A DNA stretch of 22,989 nucleotides from an uncultured Acetatifactor sp. (GTDB lineage: Bacteria; Bacillota; Clostridia; Lachnospirales; Lachnospiraceae). Numbering within the stretch: position 1 is the stretch's first letter; every line of letters begins with the position of its first letter. The notes under the pieces were generated by a model that did not search any database, had not been told where the DNA came from, and saw only the letters and a list, made by a program, of their open reading frames with translations. The translations under genes and the position numbers were made by a program. Below are positions 1 through 6,124 of this stretch, piece by piece. The DNA lies in the NCBI GenBank assembly GCA_910578815.1, contig CAJTSE010000031.1:1-22989 (forward strand). Direction: 5' to 3'.

Positions 1-75
1 AGATGGGCTGTCTATACATCCGATTCCTAAGATCACCAGTACAAACCCTCCTGCGTCCATGAGTTTATGTATCAT
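1..75 (-). CDS. Partial small hydrophobic protein, element-borne
   Basis: The first 25 codons of a leftward gene cut by the window edge. The start ATG at 75-73 follows a strong GGAGG site that lies just past the stop of the next gene upstream, so the two are probably co-transcribed. The visible N-terminus has a short polar start, a hydrophobic run (FVLVILGIG, residues 11-19), then a Cys and an Asp-Ser-Pro segment. This looks like the small one- or two-helix membrane proteins common in clostridial prophages, but too little is present to name a family. Confidence 0.55.
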   Translation of the reverse strand, partial: MIHKLMDAGGFVLVILGIGCIDSPS

Positions 76-90
76 CTGGTCCTCCTTCCC

Positions 91-378
91 CTACATCATC
101 AACAGCTTTTTTCTTTCCTCTTCATCAACCCCGAACAACTCGCACAAAGCAAGGACCTGACCATAGCTAAAAGGATCTTTTTCACCTCGCTTCCTGGGCT
201 CTTTTTTAGGATCATAGTTTTTAAGCATCTGTGAAACTCTTCCGGTTGATACGCCCAGAACCTCTGCAACATCTGCCTGCATCTTTCCGTTCAATTTCAT
301 CTGCTTATAGACCCATCCCTTAAAGTCCTTAAGTTTGTACTCTCTCCGCTGTTCTGCACTCAACGCCACTCGCGGCAT
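91..378 (-). CDS. Small helix-turn-helix DNA-binding protein
   Basis: A 95-residue basic protein with a helix-turn-helix in the middle (KMQADVAEVLGVSTGRVSQM, about residues 32-51), then a Lys/Arg/Glu-rich stretch and a helical C-terminus. The reading frame stays open to a GTG at 396, but an AGGAGGTG ribosome site lies inside that extension with ideal spacing to the ATG at 378, which begins Met-Pro-Arg-Val-Ala. I therefore place the start at 378. The gene follows the 60-residue gene at 393-575 and precedes the partial gene at the window edge, forming a leftward early-type run of an integrated element. It is probably a regulator; the target is unknown. Confidence 0.8.
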   Translation of the reverse strand: MPRVALSAEQRREYKLKDFKGWVYKQMKLNGKMQADVAEVLGVSTGRVSQMLKNYDPKKEPRKRGEKDPFSYGQVLALCELFGVDEEERKKLLMM

Positions 379-392
379 ACTGTTCACCTCCT

Positions 393-575
393 TCACGCTT
401 CCTGCAGCTGCTTGTCCTGATCCGCGATCTCTGTATGGCTTGTAACAGATTCCCCCAAGCAGAATCCATACATGAAGTAAGACATCGCTTCCCTTGCCCT
501 ATCATTGAGCATCGGGATCATAATTCCGATATTGGTCAACGGGTCTTTGGTAAGTTCCAAGTTTTTAATATCCAT
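393..575 (-). CDS. Hypothetical 60-residue protein, element-borne
   Basis: A small acidic protein starting MDIKNLELTKDPLTNIGIM, preceded by an excellent AAAGGAGG site 7 bases before the ATG. It has a hydrophobic, helical middle (residues 18-41) and a polar tail, with no recognisable catalytic motif. The start lies opposite the rightward gene at 665, with an 89-base divergent promoter region between. The stop falls within the 5' region of the next leftward gene, so the two are probably translated from one message. The position suggests a phage-type early gene. Function unknown. Confidence 0.65.
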   Translation of the reverse strand: MDIKNLELTKDPLTNIGIMIPMLNDRAREAMSYFMYGFCLGESVTSHTEIADQDKQLQEA

Positions 576-664
576 GGCAAAACCTCCTTTAAAAATATGT
601 GATACTGTGTTATCCTATTTGTACAGGCGTTGCCGCGCCAAGTACATAGGAAGGAGAGCAATAT
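576..664. promoter_or_regulatory. Divergent promoter region with GTAC sites
   Basis: The 89 bases between divergent genes. They hold two GTAC tetramers (621-624 and 642-645) like those of the operator array at 1153-1252. The leftward strand reads GTACAAATAGGAT here, and the rightward repressor promoter reads GTACAATAGGAT. A leftward promoter candidate is TTGGCG, then 18 bases, then TAGGAT. A rightward candidate is TTTAAA, 17 bases, TATCCT. Both are weak matches. The shared motif suggests the same repressor acts at both places. Confidence 0.4.
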
Positions 665-862
665 ATGACTGCAATAGCTGAAAAAGCTCTTGCCACACTT
701 CAGGCCATTAACGAGAAAGACCGTTATTTAAACTCTGATTTAATATCAAACGGCTTTTCCGAAGGTGAAGCCAAACTGGCTATTAGTGAGCTTGAAGAGC
801 ATGGGCACATTGCCATTATCACAACATATATAAATGGCAACGTATCCTTTAAATTAACGTAG
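665..862 (+). CDS. Hypothetical 65-residue winged-helix-like protein
   Basis: A small protein with a good AGGAAGGAG ribosome site. The sequence reads as three short helices (residues 1-17, 22-30, 33-46) followed by a beta hairpin (HIAIITTYINGNVSFKLT). This order is typical of a minimal winged-helix DNA-binding domain, but no family was recognised. It is the only rightward gene among leftward neighbours and ends just before a strong hairpin terminator. It may be a small regulator of the element. Confidence 0.6.
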   Translation: MTAIAEKALATLQAINEKDRYLNSDLISNGFSEGEAKLAISELEEHGHIAIITTYINGNVSFKLT

Positions 863-870
863 TTCTTTAC

Positions 871-911
871 ATAGCCCGAAACTCCCACAAGTGTTTCGGG
901 CTATGACTTTT
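871..911 (+). terminator. Intrinsic terminator between convergent genes
   Basis: A perfect 12-bp stem (ATAGCCCGAAAC at 871-882 with GTTTCGGGCTAT at 893-904), a 10-base loop and then GACTTTTT. The right arm overlaps the stop codon of the leftward gene that ends at 901, so both converging transcripts cross it. The T-tract favours the rightward one. Confidence 0.8.
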
Positions 912-1131
912 TAACCAGTAATTTCTTCAGGAAGGTCTTAAAATCATCAGTATTTACAGATCCTTCTATTGGAAGCGTATCTGTCATAACATTAACCTTA
1001 GGCACCCCAGCTGTTTTCTTTTTGCAGATATGGCTAAATACGATTCCGACAACATGATCGTTATATACTTTGCCGTTTATAAACACTTCAGTTCTATTGC
1101 CGTCTGAAGCAATGATTATGTTGTTTTTCAT
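901..1131 (-). CDS. Hypothetical 76-residue protein under repressor control
   Basis: A small protein starting MKNNIIIASDGNRTEVFING. The frame is open to 1200, but a GGAGGGAG ribosome site sits correctly before the ATG at 1131, and the upstream codons overlap the promoter and operators. The sequence is mixed beta/alpha, with a Lys-rich C-terminus (about residues 61-76) and no motif I recognise. It is transcribed away from the XRE repressor gene at 1278 and driven by a near-consensus promoter covered with GTAC sites. This is the usual place of a cro-like or first early gene in a lysogeny switch, but the sequence does not resemble a helix-turn-helix. Confidence 0.7.
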   Translation of the reverse strand: MKNNIIIASDGNRTEVFINGKVYNDHVVGIVFSHICKKKTAGVPKVNVMTDTLPIEGSVNTDDFKTFLKKLLVKKS

Positions 1132-1152
1132 TTCCGCATCTCCCTCCGTTCT

Positions 1153-1252
1153 GTACAATGTACTTTGTACGTTTATATAATAGTACACAGTAGATTGCAT
1201 GTCAATAGATATTTCGTACTTTGTACTAGACTTTTAAAAAATTGTGTTGTAC
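1153..1252. promoter_or_regulatory. Operator array of GTAC half-sites
   Basis: Seven GTAC tetramers lie in 100 bases, at 1153, 1160, 1167, 1183, 1216, 1223 and 1249. They combine into palindromes of the form GTAC-N3-GTAC at 1153-1163, 1160-1170 and 1216-1226. They overlap the spacer and start region of the leftward promoter, and flank or touch the -35 and -10 of the rightward promoter. The likely ligand is the XRE repressor encoded at 1278-1658; this is inferred from position. Confidence 0.65.
1177..1205 (-). promoter_or_regulatory. Leftward switch promoter
   Basis: On the minus strand, TTGACA (1205-1200), a 17-base spacer and TATTAT (1182-1177). One GTAC site is inside the spacer, and three lie over the expected transcript start. 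This should drive the 76-residue gene and be repressed by a protein bound to the GTAC array. Confidence 0.75.
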
Positions 1253-1255
1253 AAT
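1227..1255 (+). promoter_or_regulatory. Repressor gene promoter
   Basis: TAGACT (1227-1232), a 17-base spacer and TACAAT (1250-1255). The -10 overlaps a GTAC site and the -35 abuts the palindrome at 1216-1226, so the repressor may autoregulate. The AGGGAGG site of the repressor gene follows at about 1265. Confidence 0.6.
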
Positions 1256-1277
1256 AGGATTAAAGGGAGGTTTTTAA

Positions 1278-1658
1278 ATGAAAGATAGAATAAAAGAAGT
1301 ACGCAAAATGTCTCCATATGGAAAGACTCAAGAGTCCTTTGCTGAATTTTTAGGAATACCGAAACAGAATCTTTCAAGTTACGAAATAGGAAGACGTAAT
1401 CCGTCTGATGCGGTTATACAATTAATTTGCCAAAAGTGTGGAATAAATAAAGACTGGCTCCTAACCGGCGAGGGAGAACCTACTATAGAAGCTTGCCAGG
1501 AGGAACGCTATGCTATTAACATTGGCAAGCTGCAACGTACAGATAATGAAACTATAATGCGATGGGTGAATGCCATTGCGGAGACTAAGCCGGAACTATT
1601 GACAGAAATTGAAAAATTCATGAAAAAAATCCTTGAAATCGAAGATGAGCCGGACTGA
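1278..1658 (+). CDS. XRE/Cro-CI-type repressor
   Basis: A 126-residue protein with an N-terminal helix-turn-helix of the Cro/CI class (TQESFAEFLGIPKQNLSSYE, about residues 17-36, followed by GRRNPS). After it comes the NKDWLLTGEGEP linker typical of small phage repressors, then a helical C-terminus (MRWVNAIAETKPELLTEIEK) probably used for dimerisation. An AGGGAGG ribosome site precedes the ATG. The gene diverges from a strongly promoted leftward gene across the GTAC operator array, the layout of a lysogeny master switch. There is no LexA-like peptidase domain, so induction by self-cleavage is unlikely. Confidence 0.88.
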   Translation: MKDRIKEVRKMSPYGKTQESFAEFLGIPKQNLSSYEIGRRNPSDAVIQLICQKCGINKDWLLTGEGEPTIEACQEERYAINIGKLQRTDNETIMRWVNAIAETKPELLTEIEKFMKKILEIEDEPD

Positions 1659-1678
1659 TCCGGCTCATTCTTATTTCT
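1645..1678. terminator. Hairpin terminator over the repressor stop codon
   Basis: A perfect 10-bp stem (ATGAGCCGGA at 1645-1654 with TCCGGCTCAT at 1659-1668) with the four-base loop CTGA. The repressor's TGA stop is the loop's last three bases. The following tract (TTCTTATTTC) is only moderately T-rich. The leftward gene that ends at 1671 stops just before it, so the hairpin may serve both directions. Confidence 0.6.
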
Positions 1679-1826
1679 TACTTATATAATCTCTAAGGGA
1701 TATGTAAATTCGTTTTAAAAACCATTCGTCTTTTATTTCCGCGATCAGCTCTACGATCTTGTCCCTATACGAACTCTCACACTCATCTTTTTCTATTTGC
1801 GATAAAATATCTTTTCTTTCGTCCAT
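1671..1826 (-). CDS. Small 51-residue protein, phage accessory type
   Basis: A short leftward gene reading MDERKDILSQIEKDECESSY and ending in SLRDYISKK, with a GAGGGGTGAT ribosome site 5-6 bases before its ATG. It is highly charged and predicted to be all helix, with a C-terminal aromatic/basic segment (EWFLKRIYISLRDYI). I recall similar short helical proteins beside repressors in clostridial prophages, but cannot name a family. It converges on the repressor gene across a shared hairpin. Confidence 0.6.
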   Translation of the reverse strand: MDERKDILSQIEKDECESSYRDKIVELIAEIKDEWFLKRIYISLRDYISKK

Positions 1827-1967
1827 TAAGATCACCCCTCGCATTCATTTTATCCCAAAGTTATCATTTCTTCCGCCTGCATTACTTAATTGCTGTCATA
1901 AGCGGCATTGTTAAGTCATGTTTTATGTTACCACATTTCTTTTGTCTTGTCTCGTTTTTCACGAAAA

Positions 1968-1994
1968 TGTCCCCTATTAGGGACACTTTTTTTA
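1968..1994. terminator. Bidirectional hairpin terminator
   Basis: A 6-bp stem (TGTCCC at 1968-1973 with GGGACA at 1980-1985), a six-base loop and then C plus a run of T rightwards. Leftwards the stem is followed by TTTTCG. The small XRE gene ends at 2001, so its most obvious use is to stop that leftward transcript. The 140 bases between 1827 and 1967 hold no gene I can support. Confidence 0.55.
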
Positions 1995-2000
1995 TTTTTA

Positions 2001-2198
2001 CTATTTATAAAAGGATTCATATAGGGAAGATATTGTCACACCTAAGTTTTTGGCAATTAATTCCATATGCCGCATATTGGGTATTTCGCTGCCAGTCTCC
2101 ATCCTTTGCAGGGCGGATTTACTGATACCCGTTTTGGCTGCCAGTTCCCGCAATGATAATCCTTTGGCAGTCCTTGCCTTCCATATTAAAATTTTCAT
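2001..2198 (-). CDS. Small XRE-family regulator
   Basis: A 65-residue protein that is almost entirely one Cro/CI-type helix-turn-helix domain (KARTAKGLSLRELAAKTGIS, then KSALQRMETGSEIPNM, IAKNLGVTISSLYES). The ATG at 2198 is preferred over the in-frame ATG at 2216 for two reasons: relatives as I remember them begin MKILIWKAR, and the best promoter upstream (TTGAAT, 18 bases, TATACT) would start the transcript at about 2199-2198, downstream of the longer start. No good ribosome site precedes either start, so the mRNA may be leaderless. The gene diverges from the lipoprotein gene and may control it. Confidence 0.8.
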   Translation of the reverse strand: MKILIWKARTAKGLSLRELAAKTGISKSALQRMETGSEIPNMRHMELIAKNLGVTISSLYESFYK

Positions 2199-2205
2199 TT
2201 CCAAC

Positions 2206-2235
2206 AGTATAAACATTCGTAAGCATTCTATTCAA
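2206..2235 (-). promoter_or_regulatory. Promoter for the small XRE gene, possibly leaderless
   Basis: On the minus strand, TTGAAT (2235-2230), an 18-base spacer and TATACT (2211-2206). Seven bases past the -10 is 2199, one base before the ATG at 2198. Confidence 0.5.
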
Positions 2236-2259
2236 TCTTTTCCTTCTGTGAAAAGATAT

Positions 2260-2288
2260 TTGACATTATTCTGTAAACACCGTATAAT
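2260..2288 (+). promoter_or_regulatory. Consensus promoter for the lipoprotein gene
   Basis: TTGACA (2260-2265), exactly 17 bases, TATAAT (2283-2288): a perfect sigma-A promoter. A palindrome TGAAACA-N6-TGTTTCA (2310-2329) lies about 15-35 bases past the expected start. It could be an operator for the adjacent XRE regulator or a leader hairpin. Confidence 0.85.
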
Positions 2289-2360
2289 TTCAAAGTATGA
2301 TAAAATGACTGAAACAATACAGTGTTTCAAAAATAATTCTAAGGAAAAGAGGAAAGTATT

Positions 2361-3431
2361 ATGAAAAAGAAACTATTAACCCTTTTACTGATGATCACCA
2401 TGTCACTAAACATTACAGCATGTGTGACCGTCTCAGATGCAGATTCTTCAACTGATATACAGGATATAGAATCTGTTGAAAATGTTGAAAACCCTGAAGG
2501 TAATTCAAATGACACTCAAAAGAGCGAGAGTTCCTCACCAGAAGACAATTTGCCAGAATACGCGAAGGTAGGACAAGTGGTATCTGGAGAAAAATGGAGT
2601 ATTGCATTGTTATATGCAAAAGAATATGACTCCATTGATTCGGAGATTTATTCCGACAAACCTTCGGAAGGGAACAAATTTCTTGTTCTTTTTTTCGATG
2701 TAAAAAATATCTCATCAGACAACGACTATTTCAATTACTTGCTTTTTGAGGGTTATGCTGACGATTACAGTGTAAGCAGTTCAATTATTATGGGGTCTCC
2801 CGATGGAATGTCCGCTATCGGTGGAAACCTTGATGCCGGAAAAATGTCAAGAGGATATATCGTATATGAAGTTCCTTCTGATTGGGAAAGTTTTGAAATA
2901 TCATATAAAGATGGAGTCTGGACGACACATAAAGCGGCAACATTTGTTGTGAATAAAGACGATGTTTCTGCAGTGGATTATACATATCCCAATTCTGTGT
3001 ACCCGGAATATTCGCTTGATACATCCAAAAAAACAGAAATAGGCACAGAAATAAGCAGCGACAAATGGAATGTAACATTAGTTGATGTAAAAAAATATGA
3101 GGCTGTAGGCGAAGTATTTACTCAAAAAGCGGATGACGGAAAAGAATTTGTAATTTTTTATTTAGAAGCCGCAAATGTCTCATCTACTGATGATTATTTT
3201 AATACATTATATTTCAGGTCATATGTAGACGGATATATAACTGAACAAACCCTGCTTCTCTCAGATATAGATGGTTACGCTGGTATGAGTGGAGATGTTG
3301 CGGCAGGTAAAAAAATTAAGGGATATGTTGCCGTACAAGCGCCTATAGGTTGGAACAGCATTGAATTAATCTATGATGACGGGGCATTTGTTGAAAATAA
3401 AGTAGCTGAATTTGCAATTATAAATGAATAA
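2361..3431 (+). CDS. Surface lipoprotein with two DUF4352 domains
   Basis: A 356-residue secreted lipoprotein. Residues 1-20 are a signal peptide (KKK, hydrophobic core) ending in the lipobox-like Ile-Thr-Ala-Cys, so Cys21 should be lipidated. An acidic Ser/Glu/Asn-rich linker (22-65) follows, then two homologous beta domains (about 71-197 and 228-354). Each has the pattern G-x-x-(V/I)-S-x-(E/D)-K-W, an (N/K)-(V/I)-SS-x-(N/D)-DYF-N core and an (A/D)AGK...GY strand. This matches the DUF4352/telokin-like extracellular family; its ligand is unknown. The gene has a perfect promoter and its own divergent XRE neighbour, and sits between repressor and integrase, where prophages carry lysogenic-conversion cargo. 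The ribosome site is AAGAGGAAAG. Confidence 0.85.
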   Translation: MKKKLLTLLLMITMSLNITACVTVSDADSSTDIQDIESVENVENPEGNSNDTQKSESSSPEDNLPEYAKVGQVVSGEKWSIALLYAKEYDSIDSEIYSDKPSEGNKFLVLFFDVKNISSDNDYFNYLLFEGYADDYSVSSSIIMGSPDGMSAIGGNLDAGKMSRGYIVYEVPSDWESFEISYKDGVWTTHKAATFVVNKDDVSAVDYTYPNSVYPEYSLDTSKKTEIGTEISSDKWNVTLVDVKKYEAVGEVFTQKADDGKEFVIFYLEAANVSSTDDYFNTLYFRSYVDGYITEQTLLLSDIDGYAGMSGDVAAGKKIKGYVAVQAPIGWNSIELIYDDGAFVENKVAEFAIINE

Positions 3432-3679
3432 TCTATTCATAAATTGAGTATTAACCCTTAAGAAACGTGCGCCGCTATGCGCACAACATAAAACCGCCCG
3501 ATGCTGGAACATCGAACGGTTTAGGCATCCCGAAGGATACACAGTTATGTAGCATTATTGTATCACTTCCGGGAACAGTCTGCAAGCAGAACTTACATTT
3601 TGCCGGCTGTTATTTTTGCACCCAAAATTGAACTACCGAAAAAATTCGGTAGTTTGCGCCCACCTAAGGAGAATACACC
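3432..3679 (+). promoter_or_regulatory. Structured gene-free leader before the integrase
   Basis: About 250 bases without a gene but with several inverted repeats: GTGCGC-N6-GCGCAC (3467-3484); a two-part hairpin AAACCG/CGGTTT enclosing CGATG/CATCG (3491-3522); and a 9-bp stem ACTACCGAA-AAAA-TTCGGTAGT (3632-3653) just before the AAGGAG ribosome site of the integrase gene. The last one could weaken or attenuate integrase expression. Integrase arm-binding or excision-control sites are another possibility. Confidence 0.45.
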
Positions 3680-4675
3680 ATGAAAATTGAAAAGCTGCCG
3701 TCTGGATCATACAGAGTGCGGAAAACTTACAAAGGAAAAACGTATAGCATAACCTTCGAGCAAAGACCGACACAAAAAGAAGCTCTGCAGGCAATGGCAA
3801 AAGAACTGGATAAAGTTAGAGTGGATAAATCAAATATGACTTTCCAAAATGCTGCGGAAAGCTATATTGATATGAAGCGAAACGTGCTTTCTCCGCGGAC
3901 AATAAAAGAATATTCGGAGACAATAAGCAGATTTCCAGACTGGTTTTGTAATCTCTCCATAGCTGACATTGACCAGATACAGATCAATCGCCTTGTAAAC
4001 GAGTTGTCAAAGGACAAGTCCCCCAAAACTGTCCGTAACTACCATGGCTTTATAACCGCCATTATGGGAACATTTCGGCCAAACCTAAAGATATGTACCA
4101 TCCTCCCACAAAAGATCAAAAACGAGCCATACACGCCCACACAGGAAGATGTAAAGCGTATACTGGAAGAAGTCAGGGACACACAATTTGAAGTTCCCAT
4201 TACTTTAGCCTGCTATGGTATGCGCCGATCAGAGATATGTGCCTTGCAACTGGAGGACATAGAGGGGGATGTGGTGTATATCAACAAAGCCATAGTACAG
4301 AATGAACATAACAACTGGGTAATAAAAACTACTAAGACCACAGAAAGCACCAGAAGTGTCATTATTCCTATGGAATTGGCTGATAAAATACGAAAACAAG
4401 GCTATATTTACAGAGGACACCCAGGAAACATTACAAAACATCTGGAAAGATTAGAGACCAAGTTGGGAATACCAAATTTTCCGCTGCACAAACTCCGACA
4501 CTATTTCGCCAGTCAAATGTCTGCTCTGGGGGTACCTGAGGCAGACATATTAAAAATTGGCGGCTGGGAGACAGATCATGTCATGAAATCCGTATATAGG
4601 CATTCCATGATGGATAAGGAAGAAAAGGCAAAAAGGGAGGCTGCAAAGAAATTGCAAAATGCCCTTTTTTCATAA
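3680..4675 (+). CDS. Tyrosine recombinase (integrase)
   Basis: A 331-residue phage/ICE-type integrase. An N-terminal arm-DNA-binding domain (1-50: YRVRKTYKGKTYSITF) is followed by a SAM-like core-binding domain (about 53-135) and the catalytic domain (about 150-331). Visible catalytic residues are Arg182 in GMRRSE, a Lys near 216-219 in the beta hairpin, His270 and Arg273 in LHKLRH, Trp296 in GGW and the nucleophile Tyr306 in SVYRH. All are present, so the enzyme should be active. It starts at an ATG with AAGGAG 8 bases upstream. It lies 145 bases from the 3' end of tRNA-Pro, the classic position for an integrase that uses a tRNA 3' end. No excisionase gene is recognisable in the window. Confidence 0.93.
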   Translation: MKIEKLPSGSYRVRKTYKGKTYSITFEQRPTQKEALQAMAKELDKVRVDKSNMTFQNAAESYIDMKRNVLSPRTIKEYSETISRFPDWFCNLSIADIDQIQINRLVNELSKDKSPKTVRNYHGFITAIMGTFRPNLKICTILPQKIKNEPYTPTQEDVKRILEEVRDTQFEVPITLACYGMRRSEICALQLEDIEGDVVYINKAIVQNEHNNWVIKTTKTTESTRSVIIPMELADKIRKQGYIYRGHPGNITKHLERLETKLGIPNFPLHKLRHYFASQMSALGVPEADILKIGGWETDHVMKSVYRHSMMDKEEKAKREAAKKLQNALFS

Positions 4676-4680
4676 TAGAT

Positions 4681-4704
4681 TTCATGACAAGATTCATGAC
4701 AAGA
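4681..4704. repeat. 12-base direct repeat after the integrase
   Basis: Two perfect head-to-tail copies of TTCATGACAAGA, 6-7 bases after the integrase stop. Short direct repeats at element ends are typical integrase arm-type sites. Confidence 0.7.
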
Positions 4705-4756
4705 TTTTAATTTAAAACGGTTAAATTGGCATTAACCCGGTTATTTTTTTCAATAT

Positions 4757-4806
4757 AAAAACAGCCGGAAACCGTTGCATTTTCAATAAATGCCCGTGTT
4801 TCCGGC
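4757..4806 (-). terminator. Terminator of tRNA-Pro
   Basis: Read leftwards, GCCGGAAAC/GTTTCCGGC (4806-4798 with 4772-4764) closes an inner stem GCATTT/AAATGC, followed by TGTTTTTAT. The structure lies 15 bases past the tRNA 3' end. If the element is inserted at the tRNA end, this terminator came with the element. Confidence 0.7.
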
Positions 4807-4820
4807 CAAAATACATCAAT

Positions 4821-4894
4821 CGGGGTAACAGGATTCGAACCTGCGACCTCCTGGTCCCAAACCAGGCGCTCTAGCCAAACTGAGCCATACCCCG
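4821..4894 (-). tRNA. tRNA-Pro(UGG)
   Basis: A 74-base leftward tRNA. The acceptor begins CGGGGTA, the D arm is GCTC...GAGC, the anticodon stem is CCTGG/CCAGG with loop TTTGGGA giving anticodon TGG, and the T arm is GCAGG-TTCGAAT-CCTGT. No CCA is encoded. A perfect promoter lies upstream and a hairpin terminator downstream. The 3' end faces the integrase, so this gene is the probable attachment region of the element. Confidence 0.95.
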
Positions 4895-4906
4895 AAATAC
4901 GTGTTT

Positions 4907-4935
4907 ATTATATTCTTGCTGACGGCTGTTGTCAA
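4907..4935 (-). promoter_or_regulatory. Consensus promoter of tRNA-Pro
   Basis: On the minus strand, TTGACA (4935-4930), 17 bases, TATAAT (4912-4907): a perfect match, with the expected start about 7 bases before the mature tRNA. The remaining bases up to 5038 hold nothing I can identify. Confidence 0.9.
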
Positions 4936-5038
4936 GGTTTCCTGATGTTTTCTGCTCTTTTTTCCGGCCCTTTTCGCCTCAACATTTTACCCTGGCAAAA
5001 ATCTTCCTTTTCACGCCATTTCCAGCATTTTTGTGTGC

Positions 5039-5515
5039 CTATAAATATTTTATTTTATAATCCGCCTTCCCTTCTTTATCCAGCTCCATAATTATGTATG
5101 ACGGCTTATGTCCGTCCTGCCTGGGGTAGGACAGGCTGCCGGGATTAACTGCTGTCACTTCCTTATCCCTGTCCACCACAGGCCTGTGGGTATGACCGTA
5201 CATCACAATATCCGCCCCTTTGGCCGCTGCTTCCCGCTTCAACAGTTCATTTCCCATGGATACGTAATAATTATGTCCGTGTACCACCCACACCCTGTAA
5301 GGACCAATGTCCAGCATCAACTCTCTTGGCAGATCGGAAAAGAAATCATTGTTCCCCAAAACAATCTCCACGGGGCAATCCGCCGCCTGTGTCAGAGCAT
5401 ACTCACTACCCTCCGCATCGCCGCAGTGAATCACCAGATCGGGTTTTTGCTTTTCCAATACCCGGAAATAATTATCATTCAGTTTATGAGTATCACTGAC
5501 AATCAACACCTTCAT
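5039..5515 (-). CDS. yfcE: YfcE/MJ0936-type metallophosphoesterase
   Basis: A 158-residue single-domain calcineurin-like phosphodiesterase. The metal ligands are all present: Asp8 and His10 (SDTH), Asp33 (HCGD), Asn56 (GNND), His79 (VVHGH), and His108 and His110 (GHTH), plus the family's NPGS at 124-127. Members hydrolyse phosphodiesters with two metal ions; the physiological substrate is generally unknown. The start lies 23 bases inside the end of rdgB, so the genes are translationally coupled. An AGAGGAA site is within the rdgB coding end. It is the last gene of the leftward run from the methyltransferase. No clear terminator follows. Confidence 0.92.
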   Translation of the reverse strand: MKVLIVSDTHKLNDNYFRVLEKQKPDLVIHCGDAEGSEYALTQAADCPVEIVLGNNDFFSDLPRELMLDIGPYRVWVVHGHNYYVSMGNELLKREAAAKGADIVMYGHTHRPVVDRDKEVTAVNPGSLSYPRQDGHKPSYIIMELDKEGKADYKIKYL

Positions 5516-6104
5516 TTTTTTTCAATTCCTCTTTCATCAGCTCAAGCGCTTTACCCCTGTGGCTCACAAGGTTTTTCTCTTCTCCGGTAAGCTCCGCGGT
5601 GGTCTTGTGCAGTTCCGGGACGTAAAAGATCGGGTCATAACCAAAGCCTCCGCTGCCCTTTTCCTCATATCCGATTCTGCCTTCTATGGCTGCCCTGGTG
5701 GTCAGTTCCCGGCCGTCAGGCAGTACCGCCGCAATGGCGCACACGAATCTTGCCGTACGCTTCTCATCCGGTACTCCATTTAACCGCTCTATCAGATTTG
5801 CATTTTTCACACTGTAAGGCGTATCCTCACCCATATACCTGGCGGAATAAACTCCCGGCTCTCCGCCCAGACTGTCAATCTCCAAACCGGAATCATCAGC
5901 AAGCACAATATCTCCTACGGATTCAGCCGCCACTGCCCTGGCCTTAATCAGCGCATTTCCCTCGTAGGTGCTTCCATTCTCCTGAATGTCCACGAAAATA
6001 CCCGCTTCCTTCATGGATACTATTTCATATCCAATATCTGCCAGAATCATTCTGATTTCTTTCATCTTCCCTGCGTTACCGGTTGCAAATACGATTCTTT
6101 TCAT
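5493..6104 (-). CDS. rdgB: XTP/dITP pyrophosphatase (RdgB/HAM1)
   Basis: A 203-residue protein of the Ham1/RdgB family, which hydrolyses dITP, dXTP and XTP to monophosphates and so keeps deaminated purines out of DNA and RNA. It has ATGNAGK at the N-terminus (substrate loop, residues 7-13), Glu42, the LADDSGL motif with Asp70 and Asp71, GFGYDPIF at 153-160 and SHRGKA at 181-186. Length is normal. An AAAGGAG site precedes the ATG by about 12 bases. The gene starts 20 bases after the amidase-like gene ends and overlaps yfcE. Confidence 0.95.
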   Translation of the reverse strand: MKRIVFATGNAGKMKEIRMILADIGYEIVSMKEAGIFVDIQENGSTYEGNALIKARAVAAESVGDIVLADDSGLEIDSLGGEPGVYSARYMGEDTPYSVKNANLIERLNGVPDEKRTARFVCAIAAVLPDGRELTTRAAIEGRIGYEEKGSGGFGYDPIFYVPELHKTTAELTGEEKNLVSHRGKALELMKEELKKNEGVDCQ

Positions 6105-6124
6105 TCTATGAATATTCTCCTTTG

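Noticed and set aside
379..396. GTG start of the small HTH gene at 396
   Set aside because: The ribosome site AGGAGGTG lies downstream of that codon and serves the ATG at 378.
1..4680. Second attachment-site copy of the tRNA-Pro 3' end inside the window
   Set aside because: No copy of the tRNA 3' sequence was seen left of the integrase, so the other element end must lie outside.
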